From contig JAQXSC010000038.1 in assembly GCA_029218825.1 (NCBI GenBank), positions 1-42,061 of the forward strand: DNA of 42,061 nucleotides, read 5' to 3'. Shown one piece after another: positions 21,289-31,023 of the stretch (its first letter is position 1; each line of letters starts with the position of its first letter). Source of the stretch: Oscillospiraceae bacterium. GTDB taxonomy: Bacteria > Bacillota > Clostridia > Oscillospirales > Acutalibacteraceae. The notes under the pieces were generated by a model. That model searched no databases. It saw only the letters and a list, made by a program, of their open reading frames with translations, and was not told the origin of the DNA. The position numbers and the translations under genes are program-made.

Positions 21289-23332
21289 CTTGGTACACCT
21301 CCTTTAGTCTTTTGATAATCAATGAATCCTCAAGGTTTACTTTATTAGTAACCGAACACATTTTAATTTCAAATTTTTTCATATCCTCGTATATGGCAAT
21401 CAGCCCGAGTTCGTTCATTGCTTCTAAAATAACTTTGATTTTTCCGTATGAGAGTTTATTATTCAAGCGATATGCCATAACGTCAATTCTATAGTTTATG
21501 CAGGAATTCTGCTTTAGGTATCTGTAAACAAGGGCAAAATCCTCTCTTGAAGGTATAAGTGATAAAACTTCCTGCTTTGACAACTGCTCGCCGTTACAGA
21601 ATCTTTCGTACAATGAAAGGCTTTTTAGGTAAACGGAATTATCAATATCGGCAAATTTTATATCCCTGATAATTACAGAAAGGTTCTCCTGATTATTATA
21701 TTCATTAACTTCCAAAGTAACAGCAATATCAACAATATCGCCGACTTTATACTGAAACTCGGCACTTGAACTGAAAAATCTTAAAGCGGATATTCGTGCG
21801 TTACTGTTTGACAACATTAATTTTAAGTGTTTATCATTTGATAGGGGTATTATATTTGTAATTTTTAATCTGCACAACTGAAAAACAGGGGGGGGATTTC
21901 CTGCACCGAAAGGCTCCAGCATTTTAATCTGCTTTGCAATATCAACATCAAGATAAGCAGGATTAAGTTTGCAATCAATGTTAAGTTTTTGATAGGGCAT
22001 TTCGCCGGATTTTTTTGCAAACTCATTTAAAGCATATGTAAAATCGTCAATTTTATCATAATCTAAACTAAGCCCTACAGCCATTGGATGACCGCCGTAT
22101 TGAATAAGATGCTCTGCACAGGAACTTACAGCCTCCCATAAATCAAAGCCCTCAACACTTCTGCCTGAACCTCTGCACACGCCCCCTGTGTTTGATATTA
22201 CAATACAGGGTTTGCCGTAAATATCTTTGATTCTCGAACTGACTATACCGATTACTCCCTGATGCCAGCCCTCACCTGCAACAACGATAATTCTCTGTTG
22301 AACAATAGAGGGATTTCGAGCAATAAGACTGTTGATATTTTCAAGAATTTCTTTCTCTATCTTTTGTCTTTCCAGATTATCGGCGCCCAGTTTTGAGGCT
22401 GTTTCAAAAGCGTATTCATCATCTTCCGTCAATAACAGGGAAACAGAGTTTTGGGACATTCCCAATCTGCCGACGGCATTTATCCTGGGTACAATGGTAA
22501 AGGATATATTACCTGAAGTTATCTCTTTATCCTCAAGTCCTGCCTCTTTGATTATCGCACTTATTCCTGTACGGTCGCTGTTGGAAATATTACTGATTCC
22601 ACGTTTTACAAATACTCTGTTTTCAGATACAAGAGGAACAATATCACCAATAGTTCCGATAGAAACCAAATCGGAATAATTGTCAAGGAGCATATCCAAG
22701 TCGCAATATTCACCCTCTAAAGCCATAACAAGTTTAAATGCTACGCCTACACCTGACAGCATTTTAAACTTACTGTTGCAGTTTTCCTGATGCAAATCCA
22801 CTACTGCAACAGCATTGGGAATTGTGCTTGAAGGCATATGGTGGTCGGTTACCACTGTTCCAATACCCTTTGAATTAGCATAGGCAATTTCATCAATAGC
22901 GGAAATTCCGTTATCTACTGTAACAATTAGGTTTACATTTTCATTTACAAGGTAATCAATAGCGGAAAAATTCAGTCCGTAGCCCTCATTCTCCCTGCTT
23001 GGAATATAGTAAATTACATTTGCGCCGATAGTATCAAGGTACGAAAAAAGAAGTGCGGTGGAAGTTACTCCGTCTGCGTCATAATCTCCGTAAACGCAGA
23101 TTTTTTCACCGTTTTCCGCTGCGTACCTTATGCGTTCAACTGCCTCTTTCATTCCTTTTATCTCAAAGGGATTGTCAATATCGCTTTCGTTATAGAGAAA
23201 GTCATTGATTTCCTCCTCTGTAACAATTCCCCTGATGTCAAGCAAGGTTGCTATAATGGGAGGTAAGTCGTAATTATCGGCAATAAAACCTGCTCTTTCT
23301 TTATTCAGTTTTGCAACTGACCATTGTTTCAT
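21275..23332 (-). CDS. recJ: Single-stranded-DNA-specific 5'-3' exonuclease RecJ
   Basis: A 685-residue RecJ. DHH phosphoesterase motifs are present: VYGDYDADGVTSTAL (motif I), IVTVDNGISA, VVTDHHMPS (DHH) and the DHHA1 block with QYGGHPMAVGLSL. The C-terminal half has EPFGAGNPPPVFQL and an OB-type domain. RecJ resects 5' ends in recombination and mismatch repair. It is somewhat shorter than B. subtilis RecJ (about 786). The codons of GNPPPV contain an eight-cytosine run (21888-21895 on the minus strand), a slippage-prone site. It lies two bases after recN. Confidence 0.95.
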   Translation of the reverse strand: MKQWSVAKLNKERAGFIADNYDLPPIIATLLDIRGIVTEEEINDFLYNESDIDNPFEIKGMKEAVERIRYAAENGEKICVYGDYDADGVTSTALLFSYLDTIGANVIYYIPSRENEGYGLNFSAIDYLVNENVNLIVTVDNGISAIDEIAYANSKGIGTVVTDHHMPSSTIPNAVAVVDLHQENCNSKFKMLSGVGVAFKLVMALEGEYCDLDMLLDNYSDLVSIGTIGDIVPLVSENRVFVKRGISNISNSDRTGISAIIKEAGLEDKEITSGNISFTIVPRINAVGRLGMSQNSVSLLLTEDDEYAFETASKLGADNLERQKIEKEILENINSLIARNPSIVQQRIIVVAGEGWHQGVIGIVSSRIKDIYGKPCIVISNTGGVCRGSGRSVEGFDLWEAVSSCAEHLIQYGGHPMAVGLSLDYDKIDDFTYALNEFAKKSGEMPYQKLNIDCKLNPAYLDVDIAKQIKMLEPFGAGNPPPVFQLCRLKITNIIPLSNDKHLKLMLSNSNARISALRFFSSSAEFQYKVGDIVDIAVTLEVNEYNNQENLSVIIRDIKFADIDNSVYLKSLSLYERFCNGEQLSKQEVLSLIPSREDFALVYRYLKQNSCINYRIDVMAYRLNNKLSYGKIKVILEAMNELGLIAIYEDMKKFEIKMCSVTNKVNLEDSLIIKRLKEVYQVEQI

Positions 23333-23333
23333 T

Positions 23334-24998
23334 TTAATCTACCTTATAATCCATTAATTTTTCCGCATGAGCAAGTGCGGTTTCGGTAACATTAACACCA
23401 TCAATTATTCGTGCCAATTCTCTTACCCTTTGATCGTAATTTAACAGGGTAATACTTGTGTAGGTGCGACCGTCCTTTACGTTCTTTGCTATCAGGAAGT
23501 GACTGTCAGCAAGGGCGGCAATTTGGGCTTGGTGGGTTACGCATAAAACCTGACGGGATTTTGAAACTTCCTTTAATTTCAAGCCTACTTTTTGTGCGGC
23601 AGAGCCTGAAACACCGGTATCAACCTCATCAAAGATTAGTGTATCTATAACATCGCTTGAAGCAAGTACTGTTTTAATTGCTAACATCATACGTGAAAGT
23701 TCACCGCCGGAGGCAATCTTTGCAACCGGTTTTGGCTCTTCACCTAAATTTGCAGATATCAGAAGTTCCATTCTGTCTTGCCCGTTATCGGTTAATTCGA
23801 CAGTTCCATGTGAAACAACTAAATTCACATTGGGCATATCAAGGAAAGTCATTTCAGCCTTTACCTTTTTTTCAAAGTTCCTTGCGGTTTTACTTCGTAT
23901 ATCTGAAAGTTTATCCGCTAAAGTCTGTGCTTTTTGTTTAGCAATTTTGCACTTTTCAATCAGTTCATTGTGGTTATCGTCATATTTTAAAAGTTTTTCA
24001 AGTTCAGCCCTTGCCTTACTGTAAAACTCTAAAATTTCTTCCTCTGTACTGCCGTACTTTCGTGAAAGTTTATTTAGTAAATCAAGCCTTTCATCGATTT
24101 CCTCAAGCCTGTAAGGATTTGCCTCGCTTTCGTCAATAGCGTTTGAAATCTCGTTGTTGATATCCTGAAGTTCATAAAAAAGTTCCGATAATCTGTTTGA
24201 CAATTCCTCGTATTGTGGGTTTAAATTTGCAGACTTTTGAAGTGAAGTCAATGCGTCATCTACAAAATCCAAAGCACCCTTTGAATTATTCCCCTCAATA
24301 TAGGACTTGGATTTATATAAAGAGGAAGTTATTTTTTCGCAATTCATTAAAATTCTGCGCTCTTCCTGTAATGCCTCTTTTTCGCCAACTTCAATACAAG
24401 CCTGTTCAATTTCATCAACCTGATAAGATAGAATATCTATACGCTGTTCTCTTTGGCTCTCGTCGGTTTCAAAAGCACGTAATTCTTTTTGAAGTTTTTT
24501 ATACTCTTTATAGGCGGTTTGATATTCTATAATTAAGTAACTGTCATTTGCAAGGTTGTCTATGTATTTAATATGAGTATCTTCCGAAAACAGTTCGTAA
24601 CTTTCGTGCTGACCGTGAATATTTATCAGATTAACGCCTAATTCACGCAAAAAAGATACAGTACAGGGCTTTCCGTTTATCCTGCAATTATTCTTGCCGG
24701 ATAATGTTAAAGTACGGCTTATAACAAGTTCTCCGTCATCAAGGGAATAGCCGTTTTCTTCAAGTTTTTGAACGACGGTATCGTTTACCTCTGAGAATGT
24801 TGCAAATACTGTTGCAGAGTCCGAGCCGTTACGGATAATATCCTTGCTTGTCCTTTGCCCCATTATTGCATTGATAGCGTCAATAACAATACTTTTACCT
24901 GCGCCTGTTTCACCGGTTATTATATTCAAGCCTTGATATAAGTCTATATTCGATTTTTCGATTACTGCGATATTTTCAATATAAAGTGAATTTAGCAT
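23334..24998 (-). CDS. recN: DNA repair protein RecN
   Basis: A 554-residue SMC-like ATPase. The Walker A motif is GETGAGKS at 29-36, two coiled-coil arms lie between about 160 and 370, the signature is ASGGELSRMMLAIK, and Walker B is TLIFDEVDTGVSG with a following His-loop (CVTHQAQIAA). RecN binds ends at double-strand breaks and helps cohesion during repair. It is in the conserved argR-recN arrangement of Firmicutes, ten bases after argR. Confidence 0.97.
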   Translation of the reverse strand: MLNSLYIENIAVIEKSNIDLYQGLNIITGETGAGKSIVIDAINAIMGQRTSKDIIRNGSDSATVFATFSEVNDTVVQKLEENGYSLDDGELVISRTLTLSGKNNCRINGKPCTVSFLRELGVNLINIHGQHESYELFSEDTHIKYIDNLANDSYLIIEYQTAYKEYKKLQKELRAFETDESQREQRIDILSYQVDEIEQACIEVGEKEALQEERRILMNCEKITSSLYKSKSYIEGNNSKGALDFVDDALTSLQKSANLNPQYEELSNRLSELFYELQDINNEISNAIDESEANPYRLEEIDERLDLLNKLSRKYGSTEEEILEFYSKARAELEKLLKYDDNHNELIEKCKIAKQKAQTLADKLSDIRSKTARNFEKKVKAEMTFLDMPNVNLVVSHGTVELTDNGQDRMELLISANLGEEPKPVAKIASGGELSRMMLAIKTVLASSDVIDTLIFDEVDTGVSGSAAQKVGLKLKEVSKSRQVLCVTHQAQIAALADSHFLIAKNVKDGRTYTSITLLNYDQRVRELARIIDGVNVTETALAHAEKLMDYKVD

Positions 24999-25007
24999 AA
25001 TATTTCC

Positions 25008-25454
25008 TTATAAATACTTTTTGAAATCAGAAACCAAATTATCTGTTTTTTGCTGATTTTCGCACACAACAAATATTGTATCGTCACCGGCCAAAGTGCC
25101 TATAACCTCGTCATAGTCGACAGTATCAAGAGAGGCGCATACAGCCTGAGCCATACCTGACAGGGTTTTTATTACAATTATGTTTTGTGCGGATTTTATG
25201 GAAGTTACAGAGGTTTTAAAGAAACTTTGCAGACTGTTCTTTACGTCTGTAATACTTTTTGTTATTGAAGTATAGTGATACTTTCCGTCAGGTGACAAAG
25301 TTTTCAATAACCGCAGTTCCTTGATATCACGAGATACAGTAGCCTGTGTAACATTAAATCCGTTACTGCGGAGTTTTTGCAGAAGTTCCTCTTGGGTATC
25401 TATTGGAAATTCGTTTATTAACTCAATAATTCGAGCCTGTCGTCTTGATTTCAT
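25008..25454 (-). CDS. argR: Arginine repressor ArgR/AhrC
   Basis: A 148-residue regulator. The N-terminal winged helix is recognisable in ARIIELINEFPIDTQEELL and NVTQATVSRDIKELRLLKT, and the C-terminal hexamerisation/arginine-binding domain has IGTLAGDDTIFVV with the conserved GDD. It represses arginine synthesis and activates catabolism when arginine is bound. No arginine genes are in the window. The place between nadK and recN is the usual Firmicute location of this gene and says nothing about its targets. It shares one base with the nadK stop. Confidence 0.97.
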   Translation of the reverse strand: MKSRRQARIIELINEFPIDTQEELLQKLRSNGFNVTQATVSRDIKELRLLKTLSPDGKYHYTSITKSITDVKNSLQSFFKTSVTSIKSAQNIIVIKTLSGMAQAVCASLDTVDYDEVIGTLAGDDTIFVVCENQQKTDNLVSDFKKYL

Positions 25455-26314
25455 TAGTTTTCTCTTTCCTTTAATTTTTTGTTAAGCAACTGATAAAAAT
25501 TACAGTTGTGAACAGATAACAGTTTTAGTTGTTTTGGATATTTTTTAATAGTGACAACATCTGTGTCTAAAATATCCACGTTAATTTCACCGTCAATGGA
25601 TAGTATAACAGAGGCGTCCTCCGGATAGTTTACGTTAATTGTAAGAATTGCAGTACTGTCAAATAATACAGAACGTGACATTAACGAATGAGGACATACA
25701 GGGGTAAGCAAAATACACTCCATTTCAGGGTATATAACAGGGCCACCTGCCGACAATGAATAAGCGGTAGAGCCTGTGGGAGTTGAAAAAAGCACTCCGT
25801 CTGCGTGGTAAGTGGAAATTTTAGAATTGTTATGGGAAACCGTAATATCAATAATTCTTGAAAGTTGTCCGCGAGCAACAATAGCGTCATTTACGGCGAT
25901 ATATTTATCCTCTGTGCCGTCAACGTGCTTAACGGATACTTCCAAAAGCATACGATTTTGTATTGAAAATTCCCCTGTGATAAGCCTTTTAAGTTCCTCG
26001 ATATTATCCGGCTCAACATCCGCTGCAAAACCTAATCTGCCTACGTTTACACCGATTAACGGCTTGTCAGCTATTGTAGCAAATTTTGCATTATGAATAA
26101 TAGTACCGTCACCGCCTACGGTTACTGCAATATTGCAATTATCAAAAATCTCCTCGATTAAATCGTAATAGGTAATATCAAGTCCTGTGAACAGACTTTT
26201 ATTTTCAGAAAGCATTAATACTTCCGTATCGGTTTTCAGAAACATCTCTGCAATATCTTTAGCACATTGAATTGCCTTGGGCTTATCGGTATTTACTAAA
26301 ACAGCAATTTTCAT
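25454..26314 (-). CDS. nadK: NAD kinase
   Basis: A 286-residue NAD kinase with VGGDGTIIHN at 66-75 (catalytic Asp69), GVNVGRLGF, VNDAIVARG and STPTGSTAYSLSAGGP, the standard ATP/NAD-binding signatures. It phosphorylates NAD to NADP, the only source of NADP. It sits between tlyA and argR in the tlyA-nadK-argR-recN order typical of Clostridia. The last bases overlap the argR start by one. Confidence 0.96.
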   Translation of the reverse strand: MKIAVLVNTDKPKAIQCAKDIAEMFLKTDTEVLMLSENKSLFTGLDITYYDLIEEIFDNCNIAVTVGGDGTIIHNAKFATIADKPLIGVNVGRLGFAADVEPDNIEELKRLITGEFSIQNRMLLEVSVKHVDGTEDKYIAVNDAIVARGQLSRIIDITVSHNNSKISTYHADGVLFSTPTGSTAYSLSAGGPVIYPEMECILLTPVCPHSLMSRSVLFDSTAILTINVNYPEDASVILSIDGEINVDILDTDVVTIKKYPKQLKLLSVHNCNFYQLLNKKLKEREN

Positions 26315-26321
26315 ACTACAC

Positions 26322-27125
26322 CTATTTATCTAAATCTAAATGTGATTTTTCTACAAGTTCTTTTGGGGTGATTTCAGTGAAGGATACAGGGTTTTCGGAC
26401 TTTTGTAAATGAATAAGATATTCAATATTGCCCTCCGGCCCTTTTATGGGGGAATAGTCAAGATTTAACACACTGTAACCGTTTTCAAGGCAAAAGTTAT
26501 AAATTGACTCTACAACTTCAATATGAACCTGAGGATCTCTTACTACGCCTTTTTTACCAATTTTCTCTCTGCCTGCCTCAAACTGGGGCTTTATAAGGCA
26601 TACAGCCTGTGCGTTTTCTGAAAGCAATTCCCTTGCAACAGGTAATAAAAGTTTTAAAGATATAAAACTAACGTCAATGGAGAAAAAGTCGATTTCGTCA
26701 GGCACTTGTTCCTTTGTAACCTTGCGCATATTTGTGCGTTCAAGGTTTACAACACGAGAATCATTGCGGAGTTTCCATGCTAGTTGACCATATCCTACGT
26801 CGATTGAATAGACTTTTTCGGCACCATTTTGGAGCATACAATCGGTAAATCCTCCTGTGGACGCGCCTATATCCATTGTGACTTTACCCTTTAAATCAAG
26901 GTGAAAATTGTTGATTGCTTTTTCGAGTTTCAATCCTCCACGGCTTACATACTTGGGAGCAGTTCCTCTGAATTCTATATTTACATCTTCATTATAGGAT
27001 TGACCGCATTTATCGGCTTTTTGGTTATCTACGTATATTTCACCTGCCATAATAATGGCTTTAGCCTTTTCTCTGCTTTCTGCAAATCCTTTTTCAAAAA
27101 CTAATACATCTAATCTTTTTTTCAT
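26322..27125 (-). CDS. tlyA: TlyA family 16S/23S rRNA 2'-O-methyltransferase/hemolysin-like protein
   Basis: A 267-residue protein with an S4 RNA-binding domain at the N-terminus (MKKRLDVLVFEKGFAESREK and GEIYVDNQ) and an FtsJ-type methyltransferase domain: SAM motif MDIGASTGGFTDC, then SIDVGYGQLAW, FSIDVSFISLKLLLP and CLIKPQFEAGREK. The K-D-K-E set of 2'-O-methyltransferases is plausible. TlyA methylates ribose at C1409 (16S) and C1920 (23S) in Mycobacterium, and the Firmicute orthologue is YqxC. ATGA overlap with dxs. Confidence 0.94.
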   Translation of the reverse strand: MKKRLDVLVFEKGFAESREKAKAIIMAGEIYVDNQKADKCGQSYNEDVNIEFRGTAPKYVSRGGLKLEKAINNFHLDLKGKVTMDIGASTGGFTDCMLQNGAEKVYSIDVGYGQLAWKLRNDSRVVNLERTNMRKVTKEQVPDEIDFFSIDVSFISLKLLLPVARELLSENAQAVCLIKPQFEAGREKIGKKGVVRDPQVHIEVVESIYNFCLENGYSVLNLDYSPIKGPEGNIEYLIHLQKSENPVSFTEITPKELVEKSHLDLDK

Positions 27126-28981
27126 ATGTAATCCTTAATAATTTTTATCATACCATCATCATCTAACATTAATTCGGCAAAAGCCTCTGCTACTGTCTGA
27201 TGCTGAACAAAAGTATCCTTGATACCATGAATCTTATAAAAATAATTTTTTGCTATTTTTTTCAGTTCATATCCAAAGGATTCACCGATACCCCCTGCAA
27301 CTAAAGACTCCTCAAAGAAGAATATGTTTTTACTTTTTGCGGCTTCTTCTATTGCCTTTTTGCTAATAGGCTTGATTTTGCAAAGTTTGATTATTCTAAC
27401 GTTGATACCTTCCTCTGCAAGGCGTTCCTTTGCTTTACAAGCATAGGAAAACAGACGTCCGTAGGTAACTAAAGCAATATCGCTTTCATCACCATACACA
27501 TCATAGTCCATACTCAATTTTGTAATATCTGAAGGTCTGTATAATTCTCCGCCACGTGGATACCTTACGGCTACAAGTCCGTCACAAATATAGGTAGCGG
27601 CATTCAAAGACGCTCTTAAACCATCAAAATAACAGGGTGAAAAAATAGTAGTATTAGGTATAGTGTTCAGCATACTAACGTCAAATATACCTTGATGAGT
27701 TTCACCGTCATCACCTACAATACCGGCACGGTCAACACATATTACAACGTGGAGATTCTGTGCCGCTGCCTCGTGGATTAACTGGTCGTAGGCACGTTGC
27801 AAAAATGTTGAATAAACCGCAAAGAAAGGCACTAAACCTTTTGTAGCAAGACCGCAGGCAAAGGTAACTGCGTGTTCCTCAGCTATACCAACGTCAAAAA
27901 ATCTGTTTTTAAATTTCTTTGAAAATTCAGACAAACCTGTGCCAAGGGTCATAGCCGCAGTGATAGCGCAAATGTTTTTATCCCTTGAGGCAAGATTGCA
28001 AAGATATTTTCCAAATTCATAGGAAAAACCTGTGTTACTTGACAGAGGTTCTCCTGTGTCAATATCAAATTTACCGATACCGTGAAACTCCTTTGGATGA
28101 TTTTCAGCCGGTTCGTAACCTTTTCCCTTTTTGGTAACAACGTGCAGTAATACAGCGCCGTTGCATTTTTTGGCGGCATTCATGGCGCTTTCCAATTCAA
28201 CAATATCGTGACCGTTGACAGGCCCTAAATATGTATATCCTAAAAAATCAAAGAGGGTATTTTTATAAATTAAATTCTTCAACTTTGATTTACTGCGTCT
28301 TAATACCTTTTTGAAAAATCCGCCTACTAAAGGTATGTGGGATAAGATAATTTCTGTTCTGCGTTTTACACGGATATAGGAAGGCTTTATGCGCATATGA
28401 GAAAGATTCATAGCCATTGCGCCTACGTTGTTTGAAATTGACATTTTATTGTCGTTTAGAATTACAATAAAGTTCTTTTTGAAACGTCCTGCGTTGTTTA
28501 GTCCCTCGTATGCAAGTCCACCTGTAAATGAGCCGTCACCGATTACAGCAACCGTATAGGAATTGTCGTTTTTCAAAAGTTTTGCTCTGGCAATTCCGTA
28601 AGCGGCGGAAATTGATGTACTTGAATGTCCTGCGTTAAAATCGTCATAGACGCTCTCGCTCCTCTTGGGAAATCCTGCAAGACCGCCTTTTGTACGTATA
28701 GTATCAATTTGGTCAAATCTTCCTGTGAGCATTTTATGAACATAACTTTGGTGGCCTACGTCCCATACAATGCTGTCCTTGGGTGCGTCAAAGCACTTAT
28801 GGAGCATTACTGTAAGTTCTACAACTCCAAGGTTCGGAGCAAGATGACCGCCGTTTACAGAAACGATTTCTATTAGTTTTTCTCGGATTTCAGAGCAAAG
28901 TGAAGTGATTTCCTTTTCACTTAACTTTTTTAAATCCTGAGGTGATTTAATTGTAGAAAGGATTTTGTACTTATTATCCAT
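27122..28981 (-). CDS. dxs: 1-deoxy-D-xylulose-5-phosphate synthase
   Basis: A 619-residue thiamine-diphosphate enzyme that joins pyruvate and glyceraldehyde 3-phosphate, the first step of the methylerythritol isoprenoid pathway. Conserved blocks are HLAPNLGVVELTVMLH, WDVGHQSYVHKMLTGR, the cofactor motif GDGSFTGGLAYEGLNNAG through NDNKMSIS, and the transketolase centre DRAGIVGDDGETHQGIFD. Full length for the family. ispA is the next gene upstream, so the two steps of precursor and prenyl chain supply are cotranscribed. Overlaps tlyA by four bases. Confidence 0.97.
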   Translation of the reverse strand: MDNKYKILSTIKSPQDLKKLSEKEITSLCSEIREKLIEIVSVNGGHLAPNLGVVELTVMLHKCFDAPKDSIVWDVGHQSYVHKMLTGRFDQIDTIRTKGGLAGFPKRSESVYDDFNAGHSSTSISAAYGIARAKLLKNDNSYTVAVIGDGSFTGGLAYEGLNNAGRFKKNFIVILNDNKMSISNNVGAMAMNLSHMRIKPSYIRVKRRTEIILSHIPLVGGFFKKVLRRSKSKLKNLIYKNTLFDFLGYTYLGPVNGHDIVELESAMNAAKKCNGAVLLHVVTKKGKGYEPAENHPKEFHGIGKFDIDTGEPLSSNTGFSYEFGKYLCNLASRDKNICAITAAMTLGTGLSEFSKKFKNRFFDVGIAEEHAVTFACGLATKGLVPFFAVYSTFLQRAYDQLIHEAAAQNLHVVICVDRAGIVGDDGETHQGIFDVSMLNTIPNTTIFSPCYFDGLRASLNAATYICDGLVAVRYPRGGELYRPSDITKLSMDYDVYGDESDIALVTYGRLFSYACKAKERLAEEGINVRIIKLCKIKPISKKAIEEAAKSKNIFFFEESLVAGGIGESFGYELKKIAKNYFYKIHGIKDTFVQHQTVAEAFAELMLDDDGMIKIIKDYI

Positions 28982-28999
28982 ATAACCCTTTTCCCCACT

Positions 29000-29869
29000 T
29001 TATTTTTCTCTGTTTGCAAGTTTTAAAGCAATATTTTTGAGAGCCGTTGCATCATTTTCAAATACTGATAATGAATCTATGGCGATTTGTGTTTGCTGTG
29101 CAACAATTTCTCTGCATTTATCAATTCCCAGCAGTGACACGTATGTAGATTTATTGTTTTCAAGGTCACTGCCTATGGGTTTTCCAAGTTGTTCCTTTGT
29201 TGCTGTAACATCAAGAATATCGTCAACGACTTGAAAAGCCAAGCCGATAGCCTCTCCGTAACTTCTTGCGGCTAAAATTTTTTCATCATCTGCTCTACCG
29301 CAAACGCATCCCATTTCACAGGCGGCTTTGATTAATGCACCGGTCTTTTTTCTGTGCATTTCGGTAATTACTTCTATGGGAGTTTCCGTGTTTTCGTGTT
29401 CAAGGTCAATAACCTGTCCGCCTACCATACCTAATGCTCCGCAGTAATTTGCTAAAATATTTACACATTTTGCGGATACATCAGCACTTGCAATTTTAAC
29501 GGTGTCTTCCCTTGTCATTACATCAAAGGCAAGGCTTTGCAAAGCGTCCCCTGCCAAAAGGGCAATATCCTCACCGAATACAACGTGATTTGAGGGTTTA
29601 CCTCTGCGCATATCGTCATTATCCATACAAGGTAAATCGTCGTGAATTAAGGAATAAGTATGTATCATTTCTATTCCGCAGGCAAAAGGCAAAGCAACAT
29701 TATCATCACATCCGCACAGACGTGCAAACTCCAAAACAAGTTGAGGTCTGATACGTTTGCCCCCTGCTTTCAGGCTGTATTCCATTGAATCTATTAAGTT
29801 TTTCTCCAATAAATCATTACCGAAAATATATCCGTACAAGGATTTTTCTATTAATTCTATGTTAGTCAT
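29000..29869 (-). CDS. ispA: Farnesyl diphosphate synthase / polyprenyl synthetase
   Basis: A 289-residue trans-prenyltransferase with the first aspartate-rich motif DDLPCMDNDDMRRG (Asp77, Asp78, Asp83) and the second QVVDDILDVT. Early GGKRIRP contacts diphosphate. Ser76-equivalent small residues before the first motif are typical of C15 synthases, so farnesyl diphosphate is the likely product. The ATG at 29869 (GAGG nine bases upstream) is preferred over the in-frame ATG at 29878, which abuts GAGG. The gene overlaps the end of xseB by eight bases and is the usual partner of dxs. Confidence 0.95.
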   Translation of the reverse strand: MTNIELIEKSLYGYIFGNDLLEKNLIDSMEYSLKAGGKRIRPQLVLEFARLCGCDDNVALPFACGIEMIHTYSLIHDDLPCMDNDDMRRGKPSNHVVFGEDIALLAGDALQSLAFDVMTREDTVKIASADVSAKCVNILANYCGALGMVGGQVIDLEHENTETPIEVITEMHRKKTGALIKAACEMGCVCGRADDEKILAARSYGEAIGLAFQVVDDILDVTATKEQLGKPIGSDLENNKSTYVSLLGIDKCREIVAQQTQIAIDSLSVFENDATALKNIALKLANREK

Positions 29870-30089
29870 TAAAAACATCCTCTTTGTTTTTTATCGCATC
29901 AATTCTCGTGTTTATATCAATCATTTGCCCTTTACAAGCCTCAAGTTGTTCATAACAATAGTTCAGCAAATTAAAAGCCTCTTCGTAAACAGCCATACTT
30001 TCTTGCAAAGAAAGTTCTCCGCTTTCCATTTGGGCAACAAGTTTTTCGAGTTTTTCGTTAGCTTTTTCAAAGGTCATTTTTCCAGCCAT
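29862..30089 (-). CDS. xseB: Exodeoxyribonuclease VII small subunit
   Basis: A 75-residue helical protein: MTFEKANEKLEKLVAQMESG then ELSLQESMAVYEEAFNLL and CKGQMIDIN, an unmistakable XseB hairpin. The small subunits stack on XseA to form the processive single-strand exonuclease VII. The usual neighbour xseA is not present here; whiA lies upstream instead. Two candidate starts exist (30089 and a few codons later at the KMTFEK Met); AAAGGA lies about 12 bases before the first. Confidence 0.93.
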   Translation of the reverse strand: MAGKMTFEKANEKLEKLVAQMESGELSLQESMAVYEEAFNLLNYCYEQLEACKGQMIDINTRIDAIKNKEDVFND

Positions 30090-30096
30090 AATTTAT

Positions 30097-31014
30097 TTAT
30101 ATCCTTTCTGCTATCTGTAGCAACCGCTGTAATCTGTGATTAACACCGCTTCGTGAAATTTTAGGAGCAAGGGATTCTCCCAGTTCCTTTAGAGACATTT
30201 CCGGATTTTCAAGTCTTAAATTTGCAAGGGTTTTCAGTTCCTCCGGAAGTTCATCAAATTTACCGCTGTCTATAATCTTTTTTATTGCGTTAATCTGCTT
30301 TGCCGATGCTGAGGCAAGTTTGTGAATATTGGCAATTTCGGAGTTGCGCTGTCGATTGATTTTATTTCTGATTTCCTTATATGCAGAGGTTTCAATCATA
30401 ACCATAACCGAATTTCCTGCACCGATATATCCTAAAAAGTCACATATAGCATCGTTGCCTTTTATGTAAACAACATAACCGCCCTTGCGATAGGCAATTT
30501 TTGGGGTTATGTTCAGCACTTCAATTTCATTTATAAGTAAAACTAAATTTTCTGCAAGTGTTTTATACTGAACGCTAAATTCAAGATGATAGCCTTTTTG
30601 AGGGTCGGTAACAGAACCGCAACTTAAAAATGCTCCTCGAAGAAAATCTGCGCAAAATTCAGAGTCGTCAATATTTGCCCTGTTAATTTTGAGTTTTAAA
30701 TCCCTGACGTTATGACCGAAGTTCTCAAAAATATTCCTGCAGTCATCAGGTGAAATAATGCTGAATTTATATATATTTGAATTTGTATTTTTAATTTTTA
30801 ATGTGGATTGCTTTTCAATTATCGGAGTAAATAATTCTGTAATCAAAGACTCAAATAAATTAGCCGTATAAGTGTTTTCTGTTTTAAAAACAATCTCTCT
30901 GTGAGAAAATTTACTTGCAAACAACAGTAAACCATAACATTGAGAATACCTTTGTTTAATATCCGCTAATTCTATTTTGCATAATTCCTGCTTGACATCA
31001 GACGAAAAAGACAT
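30097..31014 (-). CDS. whiA: DNA-binding protein WhiA
   Basis: A 305-residue protein with a LAGLIDADG-derived N-terminal domain (MSFSSDVKQELCKIE; FCADFLRGAFLSCGSVTDPQ) and a C-terminal helix-turn-helix block (MSLKELGESLAPKISRSGVN, then RLQRLLQIA). WhiA is a sporulation regulator in Streptomyces and affects division and chromosome segregation in Bacillus. The order rapZ-whiA is highly conserved in Firmicutes and is kept here, with nine bases between the two. Confidence 0.97.
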   Translation of the reverse strand: MSFSSDVKQELCKIELADIKQRYSQCYGLLLFASKFSHREIVFKTENTYTANLFESLITELFTPIIEKQSTLKIKNTNSNIYKFSIISPDDCRNIFENFGHNVRDLKLKINRANIDDSEFCADFLRGAFLSCGSVTDPQKGYHLEFSVQYKTLAENLVLLINEIEVLNITPKIAYRKGGYVVYIKGNDAICDFLGYIGAGNSVMVMIETSAYKEIRNKINRQRNSEIANIHKLASASAKQINAIKKIIDSGKFDELPEELKTLANLRLENPEMSLKELGESLAPKISRSGVNHRLQRLLQIAERI

Positions 31015-31023
31015 ATCTTCTCC

